Below the pieces are notes generated by a model. The model did not search any database and was not told the origin of the DNA. It was given only the letters and a program-made list of their open reading frames with translations. A DNA stretch of 64,000 nucleotides, taken from contig CAWHIF010000004.1 of assembly GCA_963829235.1 (NCBI GenBank), positions 248,001 through 312,000 on the forward strand. The letters run 5' to 3'. Positions 35,203 to 42,444 of the stretch are shown one piece after another. Both the position numbers and the translations under genes were made by a program. Source of the stretch: Bog-756 sp963829235 (lineage in GTDB: Bacteria > Actinomycetota > Acidimicrobiia > Acidimicrobiales > RAAP-2). Each line of letters opens with the position of its first letter. The stretch's first letter is position 1.

Positions 35203-36387
35203 CTACAGGGTAACGCCCAGGAGCGAGGCTCCATCGACCACGGGACGACCCGCTCGAGCTTCGGCGTCCAACGCGCCCAGCGCGCCCGGCGTGTCCAGAT
35301 CGTCATCGAGCGCGGCCCGGACCAGCTCGAGCCCGCGGTCGCTCCCGACCCCGGCCTCGGTTCCGGTCCCGACCCCGGTTCCGGTCCCGACCCCGGTTCC
35401 GGCGGCGCGGGCAGGTCGGGGCGCCGCCCGCCACTCCTCCAGTCGCCGGGCCGCCCTGGGCATGTCCTCCTCCGTCCACTCCCAGTCGGGACGGTAGTGG
35501 TGGTCGAGCAGGGCCAGGCGCACGACAACCGCCTCCCAGTCCTTCAACAGCTCGCCGACGAACACCAGATTGCCGAGGGACTTGGACATCTTCGTCCCGT
35601 TCAGGCCGACCAGCCCGACGTGGAGCCAGTGGCGAACGAAGGGCCGACCGGTCACCGACTCCGACTGCGCCGTCTCGCATTCGTGATGCGGAAAGATGAG
35701 GTCGCGGCCGCCGCCGTGCACGTCGATGGTCTCCCCCAGCTCGCGCAGGGCCAACGCCGAGCACTCGATATGCCACCCGGGCCGACCCGGCCCCCACCGT
35801 GACTCCCACGACGGCTCATCGGGCAGCGACGGCTGCCACAGCACGAAGTCGAGGGGATGACGTTTGTTGGGGTCGTCGGGATTGCCACCGCGTTCCGCGG
35901 CCAGGGCCAGCATGGTGGCCTCGTCGAGATGGCTCACCGAGCCGAAGGCCCGGAAGGTGGTGACGTCGAAGTAGACACCTCCGCCGACCTGGTAGGCACG
36001 CCCCGAATCGAGCACCGAGCCGATGAGGGTGAGGATGTCGGCGATGGCCGACGTGGCTCTGGGCTCCGACCACGCGGGTAGCAATCCCAACGCGGCCATG
36101 TCGGCGTCGAAACGACTGATCTCCTCTGCGGCCAGATCGAGGAAGTGGACGCCGAGCTCCCTCGACTTGCGGAGGATGTCGTCATCGACATCGGTGATGT
36201 TGCGGACGCACCGCGTCTCGTGGCCCAGGTCGCGTAGGCGGCGCTGGAGGATGTCGAACGTCAGATAGACCTGGGCGTGACCGAGGTGGGCGGAGTCGTA
36301 GGGGGTGATCCCGCACGAGTACATCGTCACCAGTGGCCCGGGTTCGAGAGGGATGACCTCCTCGCGCGCCGTGTCGTAGAGCCGCAC
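35203..36387 (-). CDS. mshC: Cysteine:glucosaminyl-inositol ligase MshC (mycothiol biosynthesis)
   Basis: CysRS-like class I ligase that joins cysteine to GlcN-inositol in mycothiol synthesis. The zinc and HIGH region MYSCGITPYDSAHLGHAQVY has the GITPYD variant of MshC rather than GPTVYD of CysRS. The KMSKS loop is NGTKMSKSLGNLVFV, followed by AVVVRLALLDHHYRPDWEW, also MshC-like. It is about 394 residues and lacks the C-terminal anticodon domain of CysRS. A GTGVGT repeat forms a linker near the C-terminus. GTG 36387 has GGGGGAG 5 nt upstream; GTG 36405 is the longer alternative. Confidence 0.85.
   Translation of the reverse strand: MRLYDTAREEVIPLEPGPLVTMYSCGITPYDSAHLGHAQVYLTFDILQRRLRDLGHETRCVRNITDVDDDILRKSRELGVHFLDLAAEEISRFDADMAALGLLPAWSEPRATSAIADILTLIGSVLDSGRAYQVGGGVYFDVTTFRAFGSVSHLDEATMLALAAERGGNPDDPNKRHPLDFVLWQPSLPDEPSWESRWGPGRPGWHIECSALALRELGETIDVHGGGRDLIFPHHECETAQSESVTGRPFVRHWLHVGLVGLNGTKMSKSLGNLVFVGELLKDWEAVVVRLALLDHHYRPDWEWTEEDMPRAARRLEEWRAAPRPARAAGTGVGTGTGVGTGTEAGVGSDRGLELVRAALDDDLDTPGALGALDAEARAGRPVVDGASLLGVTL
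35343..35402. repeat. 18-bp in-frame tandem repeat in mshC
   Basis: TCCCGACCCCGGTTCCGG occurs at 35367-35384 and 35385-35402, preceded by a 24-bp variant at 35343-35366. It encodes the GTGVGT linker of MshC. The period is a multiple of 3. Confidence 0.85.
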
Positions 36388-36408
36388 CGCCTCTCCCCCG
36401 CCCACCTG

Positions 36409-37068
36409 TCAGCGTTCGCCGTATCCGGTCAGCTGCACGGCCGCGTGCACCTTGTGACGGATGTTGACAGTGATGAGCACGGCGGTGAACGCCTCGATCG
36501 GCGCGGCCTGGGCCAGGCTCCCGGCATCCACGCCACGAAGGCCGTCGATCGACTCGACCAGGGCCACTGTTGCCGCCGAGGCCTGCGCATGGTCGGAGCA
36601 GACGAACACGTCGGCCACCAGCGGAGTGGTCAGCTTCTCCATCTCGGTGGCCGGTAGGTGGTGGAACGACGCCGACACCAGCGATTGGGGCAGCGCCGCC
36701 TGGATCGAGGCCGCCACCGACCCTCTCGGCGGAATGAGGGCCATGAACTCCCGACCCTCCTTGACCAACGCGTTGGCCATCGACACGACCACAGCGCCGG
36801 CCAGAGCGGACGCCAGTGGCTTGACCGTGGCCACCGCGCTGTCCCAGGGGGTGGCCACCACGACGAGATCGCACGTCGCAGTGGTCTCATTGGCCGCACC
36901 CCGGATGTCGAGGGAGTGGTCCGGCCACGCGGAGACGAGGCCGGAGGCGATGTCGTCGGCCCGTGCGGGGTCGCGGGACCCGATGACCACCTCTTCGCCG
37001 GCTGCCGCCAGCCGGACGGCCAGTCCCCTGCCGGCGGGTCCGGTGCCTCCGAGAATTCCGATTCGCAT
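36409..37068 (-). CDS. npdG: NADPH-dependent F420 reductase (NpdG/Fno family)
   Basis: Moves hydride between NADP(H) and deazaflavin coenzyme F420. It has 219 residues, with the N-terminal dinucleotide motif RIGILGGTGPAGRGLAVRLA and IGSRDPARA, where Ser-Arg favours the NADP phosphate. VVVATPWDSAV, GAVVVSMANALV and the F420-side SASFHHLPATEM also match. ATG 37068 is the start. mshC starts 3-21 nt downstream, so the two are probably co-transcribed, linking two redox-cofactor functions. It is divergent from the fabI-like gene. Confidence 0.92.
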   Translation of the reverse strand: MRIGILGGTGPAGRGLAVRLAAAGEEVVIGSRDPARADDIASGLVSAWPDHSLDIRGAANETTATCDLVVVATPWDSAVATVKPLASALAGAVVVSMANALVKEGREFMALIPPRGSVAASIQAALPQSLVSASFHHLPATEMEKLTTPLVADVFVCSDHAQASAATVALVESIDGLRGVDAGSLAQAAPIEAFTAVLITVNIRHKVHAAVQLTGYGER

Positions 37069-37118
37069 GGCCTCACCCTTGCACAGACGCCCCGTCCGGC
37101 CGAATCGTTGGTTGACGA

Positions 37119-37124
37119 TAACCT
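37119..37124 (+). promoter_or_regulatory. Possible -10 box of the fabI-like gene
   Basis: TAACCT ends 6 nt before a TTG (37131) and 9 nt before the ATG (37134) of the enoyl reductase gene, so its mRNA would have little or no leader. It lies in the 65-bp divergent gap with npdG. Confidence 0.35.
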
Positions 37125-37133
37125 GACCCGTTG

Positions 37134-37922
37134 ATGGGACTCCTCGAGGGAAAGCATATCCTGGTCACCGGCGTTCTGACCGATGCCTCGCTCGCCTTTG
37201 CCGTGGCCCGGCTGGCCCAGCAGGAGGGGGCGACAGTGGTGCTGAGCGGCGCCGGCCGAGGCCTGTCGCTGACCCGCCGGACGGCCCGCAAACTGCCCGA
37301 CGAAGCCAATGTGCTCGAAATCGACGTCGCGGAACCGGACCTGCTGGCCGCGGCGGCGGCCGAACTGGCCGATGGATGGGACCGCATGGACGGACTGGTC
37401 CACGCCATCGGCTACGCACCCCCCGAGTGCCTCGGGGGCGACATGTTCCGCGCCAATTGGGAGCAGGTCCAGGTGGCCTTGCACGTCTCCGCCTACTCAC
37501 TGAAAGCTCTGGTCGAGGCGTTCCGACCCCTCCTGGTGGCGGCCGGGGCCGACGGCCGGCCCGGAGCCTCGGTGGTGGGACTGGACTTCGACGCCACGGT
37601 GGCATGGCCGGCCTACGACTGGATGGGGGTGTCGAAGGCGGCGCTCGAGTCGCTGTCGCGCTACCTGGCTCGAGACCTCGGACCCGAGCACATCCGTGTC
37701 AACCTGGTGGCGGCCGGACCGGTGAAGACCATGGCGGCCAAGTCCATCCCCGGCTTCAGTGCCTTCGAGGACACCTGGTCCGATCGCGCCCCGCTGGGCT
37801 GGGACGTCCTCGACACCGACGTGGTGGCACGGGCCTGCGTGGCGCTGCTGTCGGATCTCCTGCCCATGACCACCGGCGAGATACTCCATGTCGACGGAGG
37901 GGTGCACGCAGTCGGCGCGTGA
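37134..37922 (+). CDS. fabI: Enoyl-ACP reductase, InhA/FabI type
   Basis: NADH-dependent reductase of fatty-acid elongation. The start MGLLEGKHILVTGVLTDASLAFAVA parallels mycobacterial InhA. The active-site segment GLDFDATVAWPAYDWMGVSKAALES carries the Phe and the Tyr-(x6)-Lys pair of InhA. VNLVAAGPVKTMAAKSIPGF forms the substrate-binding loop. It has 262 residues from ATG 37134; TTG 37131 just before it is in frame and is closer to the expected transcription start. It could serve primary fatty-acid synthesis or the downstream gene group. Confidence 0.92.
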   Translation: MGLLEGKHILVTGVLTDASLAFAVARLAQQEGATVVLSGAGRGLSLTRRTARKLPDEANVLEIDVAEPDLLAAAAAELADGWDRMDGLVHAIGYAPPECLGGDMFRANWEQVQVALHVSAYSLKALVEAFRPLLVAAGADGRPGASVVGLDFDATVAWPAYDWMGVSKAALESLSRYLARDLGPEHIRVNLVAAGPVKTMAAKSIPGFSAFEDTWSDRAPLGWDVLDTDVVARACVALLSDLLPMTTGEILHVDGGVHAVGA

Positions 37923-37986
37923 GCGAGACAGCACCCGGAGGGCCGGCGCCGGCGCCCGTCACCCTCCTGTGGATGAAAGGACGGAC

Positions 37987-38364
37987 ATGCTGACCCCCGG
38001 CGAACTGCGAGCGAGGATTGTGGATTACGTGGATACCATCAACAGGCGCGATGCCGGTGAGATAGCCGCGCTCTTCACCGTGGACGCAGTCCAAGCCGAT
38101 CCGGCGTCCAACCCCCCGAACGTCGGTCGCGCCGCCATCGCCTCGTTCTTCGAGAGCAGCATCGCGGCCAGCGACTCATGGACTTTCACCGCCAAGACCG
38201 TCCACACCTGCGCCGCCCACGTGGCCATCGACTTCGAGATCTCCGTTCAGACGGGCGGGTCCACCATGGTCATCGACGGCATCGAGGTCTTCACCACCGA
38301 CGCCGACGGCCTCTTCACGTCCGTCCACGCCTACTGGGACGAGGCCGACCTGAGCTTTCCGTGA
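37987..38364 (+). CDS. NTF2-fold protein, steroid delta-isomerase-like
   Basis: A protein of 125 residues. VDYVDTINRRDAGEIAALFTVDAVQADPASNPPNVGRAAI resembles the opening of ketosteroid isomerases (Y near residue 14, then a DP-x3-P segment), and the ending FTSVHAYWDEADL is also like that group. I cannot confirm all catalytic acids, so an isomerase role is an inference; general NTF2/SnoaL membership is safe. ATG 37987 has AAAGGA 6 nt upstream. It lies 64 nt after the fabI-like gene, in the same direction. Confidence 0.8.
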   Translation: MLTPGELRARIVDYVDTINRRDAGEIAALFTVDAVQADPASNPPNVGRAAIASFFESSIAASDSWTFTAKTVHTCAAHVAIDFEISVQTGGSTMVIDGIEVFTTDADGLFTSVHAYWDEADLSFP

Positions 38365-38451
38365 CCTTTCCCCCCTCGGTCGGAACCGGCCCGACCGGCA
38401 CCGCACCGGAACAAACGAGATCGACCGCACGATGAGATCCGAGACCGCACG

Positions 38452-38901
38452 ATGACCGACAGCAGCACGCAGTTGAGCAACCTGATCGCCCGCTACGCAG
38501 AGCTGATCGACGCCGGCGATCTCGGCGGGGTGAGCGAACTGCTGGCCGACGCGGCGATCGGTACCGAGGACGGCTCCTCACTGCTGACCGGGCGGGAGGC
38601 CATACGCTCCCTGTACGAGTCGACCACACGGATCCACCCCGACGGCACACCCGGCACCAAGCACGTGACCACCAATCTCATCCTCGAGATCGACGACGAC
38701 CTCGGCACAGCCTCGGCCCGTTCGTACTGGACGGTCCTCCAGGCCGTGCCGGGTCTTCCCCTCCAACCCATCCTGGCCGGGCGCTATCACGACCGGTTCG
38801 ACCGGCCGGCCGGTGCTGAGTGGCGCTTCGTGGAGCGCCGGTACCTGGTCGACCTGGTCGGTGACGTGAGCCACCACATGATCACCGGACTTCCGACCTG
38901 A
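38452..38901 (+). CDS. SnoaL-like domain protein
   Basis: A protein of 149 residues with the NTF2-like cone fold: helices (LSNLIARYAELIDAGDLGGVSELLAD, read as two segments) followed by strands KHVTTNLILEIDDDLGTASARS and WRFVERRYLVDLVGD. This resembles the SnoaL_4 group and small ring-hydroxylating dioxygenase beta subunits. HVTTN is a frequent motif there. No partner alpha subunit is nearby. It lies between the isomerase-like gene and the flavin monooxygenase gene, so a shared pathway is likely. Confidence 0.8.
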   Translation: MTDSSTQLSNLIARYAELIDAGDLGGVSELLADAAIGTEDGSSLLTGREAIRSLYESTTRIHPDGTPGTKHVTTNLILEIDDDLGTASARSYWTVLQAVPGLPLQPILAGRYHDRFDRPAGAEWRFVERRYLVDLVGDVSHHMITGLPT

Positions 38902-38920
38902 CCGGACAAGGAGCATCCCG

Positions 38921-40114
38921 ATGCACGACCGAGCGATGACCGACGCGCCCACTGTGGGGGGAGTCGAGGCGGCCCGCACCCTGCGCGGGCTCGTGGCCGA
39001 GGAGGCCGCCGACTCGGAACGCAACCGCACCCTCAACGTGCGGACCGTCGACGCCCTGTGGGACAGCGGGCTGATGACGTGGAGCAATCCGTTCGAGGCG
39101 GGGGGGAGCGAACCCACCTTCCCCGAGATGATCGGCACCTGGATCGAGCTGGCCTGGCAGGACGGATCCCTCGGTTGGATCGGCATCGCCAACCTGCCCT
39201 CGGCGGCGGCGTGTGCCGCCTATCTCCCGGCCGACGGATTCGACGAGGTCTTCACCGCCCACGACAACCGGGTGACCGTGGGCGGGCAGTTCTTCCCCAA
39301 CGGGCTGGCCGAGACCGTCGACGGCGGCTACCGGCTCTCCGGGTCCTGGAGCTTCGGGTCGGGAACCGGACACTCGGCCTTCGTGGCCGCCGGGTTCATC
39401 CCCACCGTCGAGGGCCAGATGGTCACCGGCGAGGACGGCATCCCGCCCCTGCTCGTCGCGGTCATCCCGCGTGACCAGATCGTGTTCACCGACGGGTGGA
39501 ACGTACAGGGGCTGAAAGGAACGGGCTCCTACGACTACAACGTGACCGACCTGTTCGTCCCTGCGTCGAGGACCTTCGAACTGTTCAGCCGCACGCCGCA
39601 CCGGGGCTCGTCGGCGGCCTTCCGGATGGGGCTGATCCCGATCACCGCGGCCGGGCACGCCTCGTGGGCCCTCGGGGTGGCCAAGAGCATGCTCGACGAC
39701 GTGACCGAGCTCGCCGCCACCAAGGTGCGGATGGGGGACGACGCGTCGATCGCCCACCGCGCCACCTTCCAGCGGAACCTGGCCCACCACCTGGCCATGT
39801 GGAAAGCCGCCCACCTCCTGGTGGTGACCACCTTCGGCGATGTCGAGCAGGCCGTCACCGACGGCCTGGTGCTCACCCCCACGATGCGGGCGGATCTCCG
39901 GGTGGCTGCCACCTTCGCCACCGAGGCCAGCCGCGAGATCGTCCAGTGGGCCCACCTGGCCGCCGGAACTTCCGCCATTCGCGAAGGAAGCCGGCTCGAA
40001 CGGGCGTTTCGGGACATGTACACCGGAACCCAGCACGTCTTCATCGGCGAGAAGACCTACATCGATGCCGCCCAGATCTACCTGGGGCTGGTGGATGACA
40101 AGTTCGGATTCTGA
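38921..40114 (+). CDS. Acyl-CoA dehydrogenase-fold flavin monooxygenase (HsaA/DszC-like)
   Basis: A protein of 397 residues in the group D flavin monooxygenase family, which needs reduced flavin from a separate reductase. Typical features are ARTLRGLVAEEAADSERNRTL, ELAWQDGSLGWIGIANLPSA, GGYRLSGSWSFGSGTGHS, GLKGTGSYDYNVTDLFVPA and the C-terminal REGSRLERAFRDMYTGTQH. HsaA acts on a phenolic seco-steroid in mycobacteria. The substrate here is unknown, but the isomerase-like gene nearby fits a steroid or polycyclic compound. ATG 38921 has AAGGAG 8 nt upstream. No reductase gene is adjacent. Confidence 0.9.
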   Translation: MHDRAMTDAPTVGGVEAARTLRGLVAEEAADSERNRTLNVRTVDALWDSGLMTWSNPFEAGGSEPTFPEMIGTWIELAWQDGSLGWIGIANLPSAAACAAYLPADGFDEVFTAHDNRVTVGGQFFPNGLAETVDGGYRLSGSWSFGSGTGHSAFVAAGFIPTVEGQMVTGEDGIPPLLVAVIPRDQIVFTDGWNVQGLKGTGSYDYNVTDLFVPASRTFELFSRTPHRGSSAAFRMGLIPITAAGHASWALGVAKSMLDDVTELAATKVRMGDDASIAHRATFQRNLAHHLAMWKAAHLLVVTTFGDVEQAVTDGLVLTPTMRADLRVAATFATEASREIVQWAHLAAGTSAIREGSRLERAFRDMYTGTQHVFIGEKTYIDAAQIYLGLVDDKFGF

Positions 40115-40200
40115 CCGCCGAACACGAACGGCGGTCACGGGGCCGCGGGACCGGTATTGCATAACGATTCCGATATATGTACGGTGGGCCGGTAGACGGG

Positions 40201-40296
40201 GTACCGACGAAGGTGGGTACCGACGAAGGTGGGTACCGACGAAGGTGGGTACCGACGAAGGTGGGTACCGACGAAGGTGGGCTCCGACGACCGGGA
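40201..40296. repeat. 16-bp iteron array upstream of tetR
   Basis: Five perfect copies of GTACCGACGAAGGTGG (40201, 40217, 40233, 40249 and 40265) are followed by a degenerate sixth (40281-40296). They fill the gap between the monooxygenase gene and tetR, ending 17 bp before the tetR ATG. Each unit begins in phase with a GGTACC palindrome. AT-rich DNA just upstream (CGATATATGTAC, about 40171) may hold the promoter. Confidence 0.9.
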
Positions 40297-40312
40297 CACC
40301 GACCGGGGGGAC

Positions 40313-41014
40313 ATGGCAAAGACCCAAGAGGAACGCAAGGCCGAGACGAGAGCACGTCTGCTCACCGCGGCCGCCGAACTCTTCGCCGACCAGGGCGTCG
40401 ACGCGGTCTCGGTCGACGCCGTGGCCGAAGCCGCCGGCCGCACCTCGGGGGCCGTCTACGCACATTTCGGGAGCAAGCAGGGTCTGCTCTTCGCCCTCCT
40501 CGACTCGTGGAAGGACTCGGTGCGCACCGTGCTCCTCGCCGAGGTGGCGGTGACCGAGTCGCCCCGCGGCCAACTGGCGGCGGTCTGGGACAACGTCGCC
40601 GACAATGCCGACGCCGAGTCGGGGCGATGGGCGCTCCTCGAACACGAGCTGTGGTTACGGGCGGCGCGCGACCGGGAGGTTGCCGACGTGATCCGGGGGC
40701 GCGACGCCGAGGCCCGTACCTTCAGTGCCGCCCAGTTGGCCGGGTGGACGTCGGCGGTCGGTTCGCGTCCCGCAGCTGAGCCGGAGGGCCTGGCCGTGCT
40801 GATGAAGGCGCTGCTCACCGGGTTGGCCATGCAACGCCGGCTCGAGCCCGGGTTGGTGAGCGACGATCTGGCCGTGAGGGGGCTGAGCGCCCTGGTCGGA
40901 CTCGAGACGGACCCGGCGCCGTCCCCGCGGGGCCACCGGCGCCCGGCACTCGAACTGATCGAAGAGCAAACCGAAGAACTGATCGAAGAGCAAACCGAAG
41001 GAGCCATGTCATGA
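40313..41014 (+). CDS. TetR family transcriptional regulator
   Basis: A protein of 233 residues. The DNA-binding domain is KAETRARLLTAAAELFADQG followed by VDAVAEAAGRTSGAVYAHFGSK. The ligand domain shows no recognisable subgroup. The C-terminus ends in a duplicated ELIEEQTE from a 24-bp DNA repeat. ATG 40313 follows GGGGGG. The stop overlaps the next gene by 4 nt (ATGA), so repressor and enzyme are made together. It may bind the 16-bp iterons directly upstream (inference). Confidence 0.92.
   Translation: MAKTQEERKAETRARLLTAAAELFADQGVDAVSVDAVAEAAGRTSGAVYAHFGSKQGLLFALLDSWKDSVRTVLLAEVAVTESPRGQLAAVWDNVADNADAESGRWALLEHELWLRAARDREVADVIRGRDAEARTFSAAQLAGWTSAVGSRPAAEPEGLAVLMKALLTGLAMQRRLEPGLVSDDLAVRGLSALVGLETDPAPSPRGHRRPALELIEEQTEELIEEQTEGAMS
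40952..40999 (+). repeat. 24-bp in-frame duplication at the tetR 3' end
   Basis: Two perfect copies (40952-40975 and 40976-40999) begin GAACTGATCGAAGAG and encode ELIEEQTE twice. The second copy runs into the CGAAGGAG that is the SD of the next gene, so the duplication also lengthens the purine-rich region before it. Confidence 0.85.
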
Positions 41015-42132
41015 ACACTGAGATCCGCCAGAAACTCGGTATCGAGTTCCCCATCTTCGCCTTCACCCACTGTCGCGACGTAGTCGCCGCGGTGACCAAC
41101 GCCGGCGGGATCGGCGTGCTCGGCGCCATCGGCTTCTCGCCCGAGCAACTCGAGGTCGAACTGTCCTGGATCGACGAGCACGTGGGCGATCGGCCCTACG
41201 GCGTGGACATCGTGATCCCGGCCAAGTACGAGGGCATGGACGAGATGGACCCGGACAAGCTCGAGGCGCAGATCCGGGCGCTCGTCCCGCCCCAGCACAA
41301 GGAGTTCGCTCTCAAGATCCTCGCCGACCACCACGTCCCGGAGATCCCCGAGGACGAGCGGTCCTCCAACGGGATGATCGGATGGACCGCCGCCCACGCG
41401 GCCGGGTTGTTGACGGTGGCCCTGCGCCATCCCAACGTCAAGCTGATCGCCAACGCCCTCGGCACTCCCCCGCCCGATGTGGTGGAGAGGGTCCAGGGTG
41501 CCGGGCTGATGATCGGTGCGCTGGCCGGGTCGGTCAAGCACGCCCTCAATCACAAGGCCGCCGGCCTCGACTTCATCATCTGCCAGGGATCGGAGGGCGG
41601 TGGGCACACCGGCGACGTCGGGAGCATCGTGTTGTGGCCCGAAGTGGTCGACGCGGTCGCCCCCATCCCGGTGCTGGCCGCCGGCGGGGTGGGCAGCGGG
41701 CGCCAGATGGCCGCGGCCATGGCCCTCGGTGCCCAGGGGGTCTGGTCGGGCACCTTGTGGCTGACGGTCGAAGAGGCCGACATCCCACCCAAGCAGATGG
41801 AGACCTATCTGGCCGCCACCAGCCGCGACACCGTCCGCTCCCGTTCCTTCACGGGCAAACCGTGCCGGATGTTGAAGAACGACTGGACCGACGCATGGGA
41901 GGCCGAGGACACCCCGGATCCCCTACCCATGCCCCTCCAGATGATGGTGGCCATCGAGGCGGTGTCGCGTGGACACCGGTACCCCGAGCAGGCCAAGGAC
42001 GTGAACTTCAACCCGTGCGGGCAGGTCATCGGCCGGGCCACCACCGTCCGCAAGGCCAAGGACGTGGTCTTCTCGATGGTCGAGGAGTACCTCGAGGCCA
42101 CCGAGCGACTGCAGGCCGGGGTGGCCGTCTGA
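41011..42132 (+). CDS. Nitronate monooxygenase family (NPD/NMO) FMN enzyme
   Basis: TIM-barrel flavoenzyme of 373 residues. FPIFAFTHCRDVVAAVTNAGGIGVLGA forms the N-terminal flavin region, QGSEGGGHTGDVGS carries the conserved catalytic His, and LAAGGVGSGRQMAAAMALGAQGVWSGT binds the FMN phosphate. The family includes nitronate monooxygenases and NADH:quinone or enoyl reductases, so the substrate cannot be fixed. It starts at ATG 41011 inside the tetR stop, with GAAGGAG 8 nt upstream. Confidence 0.92.
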   Translation: MNTEIRQKLGIEFPIFAFTHCRDVVAAVTNAGGIGVLGAIGFSPEQLEVELSWIDEHVGDRPYGVDIVIPAKYEGMDEMDPDKLEAQIRALVPPQHKEFALKILADHHVPEIPEDERSSNGMIGWTAAHAAGLLTVALRHPNVKLIANALGTPPPDVVERVQGAGLMIGALAGSVKHALNHKAAGLDFIICQGSEGGGHTGDVGSIVLWPEVVDAVAPIPVLAAGGVGSGRQMAAAMALGAQGVWSGTLWLTVEEADIPPKQMETYLAATSRDTVRSRSFTGKPCRMLKNDWTDAWEAEDTPDPLPMPLQMMVAIEAVSRGHRYPEQAKDVNFNPCGQVIGRATTVRKAKDVVFSMVEEYLEATERLQAGVAV

Positions 42133-42444
42133 GCGGTCGGAGCAGCTGACCGCCCCAGTTCACACGAACGCAACACACCGGACTTCGCATCGGGCGGGTC
42201 GGCCGACCCCGACGCGTGATTCGCGGCGCCGGTCACCGTGGCCCGAATCCCTGGTCAACAGGCCGGAGCACCGCGAGGCACCGACCGGCCGCCGGGCCCC
42301 GAAGGGGCGCGCCGTTCTTTTGGCAAAATCCCCCGTCTGGGTGACAGATGGGTTACCGTTCTGTTTCATCCCGAGGGATGTTGTTCGTCCCGCGGGATGA
42401 CGGTGCGGTACGCCGCCTCCTGCGGCCAGAGGATGGGAGCTTCC
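42133..42444 (+). promoter_or_regulatory. Gene-free control region of the ABC transporter operon
   Basis: 312 bp without a gene. The distal half shows nothing clear. From about 42317 there is TTTTGGCAAAA (an odd palindrome) and GGTGACAGATGGGTTACC (imperfect dyad), then the paired CATCCC/GGGATG palindromes. GGGAG precedes the ATG at 42445 by about 6 nt. A promoter is likely here, but I cannot fix its hexamers. Confidence 0.5.
42367..42399. promoter_or_regulatory. Paired palindromes upstream of the substrate-binding protein gene
   Basis: CATCCCGAGGGATG (42367-42380, perfect 6-bp arms) and CGTCCCGCGGGATG (42386-42399, one mismatch) are 19 bp apart, close to two helical turns. This is typical of two dimers of one regulator binding side by side. 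They lie 46-78 bp before the start codon. Confidence 0.6.

Noticed and set aside
35203..36387. Identification as a cysteinyl-tRNA synthetase
   Set aside because: GITPYD instead of GPTVYD, the lack of an anticodon domain, and the length favour MshC, though the two families are close.
40201..40296. CRISPR array
   Set aside because: The 16-bp units are contiguous with no spacers, and no cas gene is nearby.
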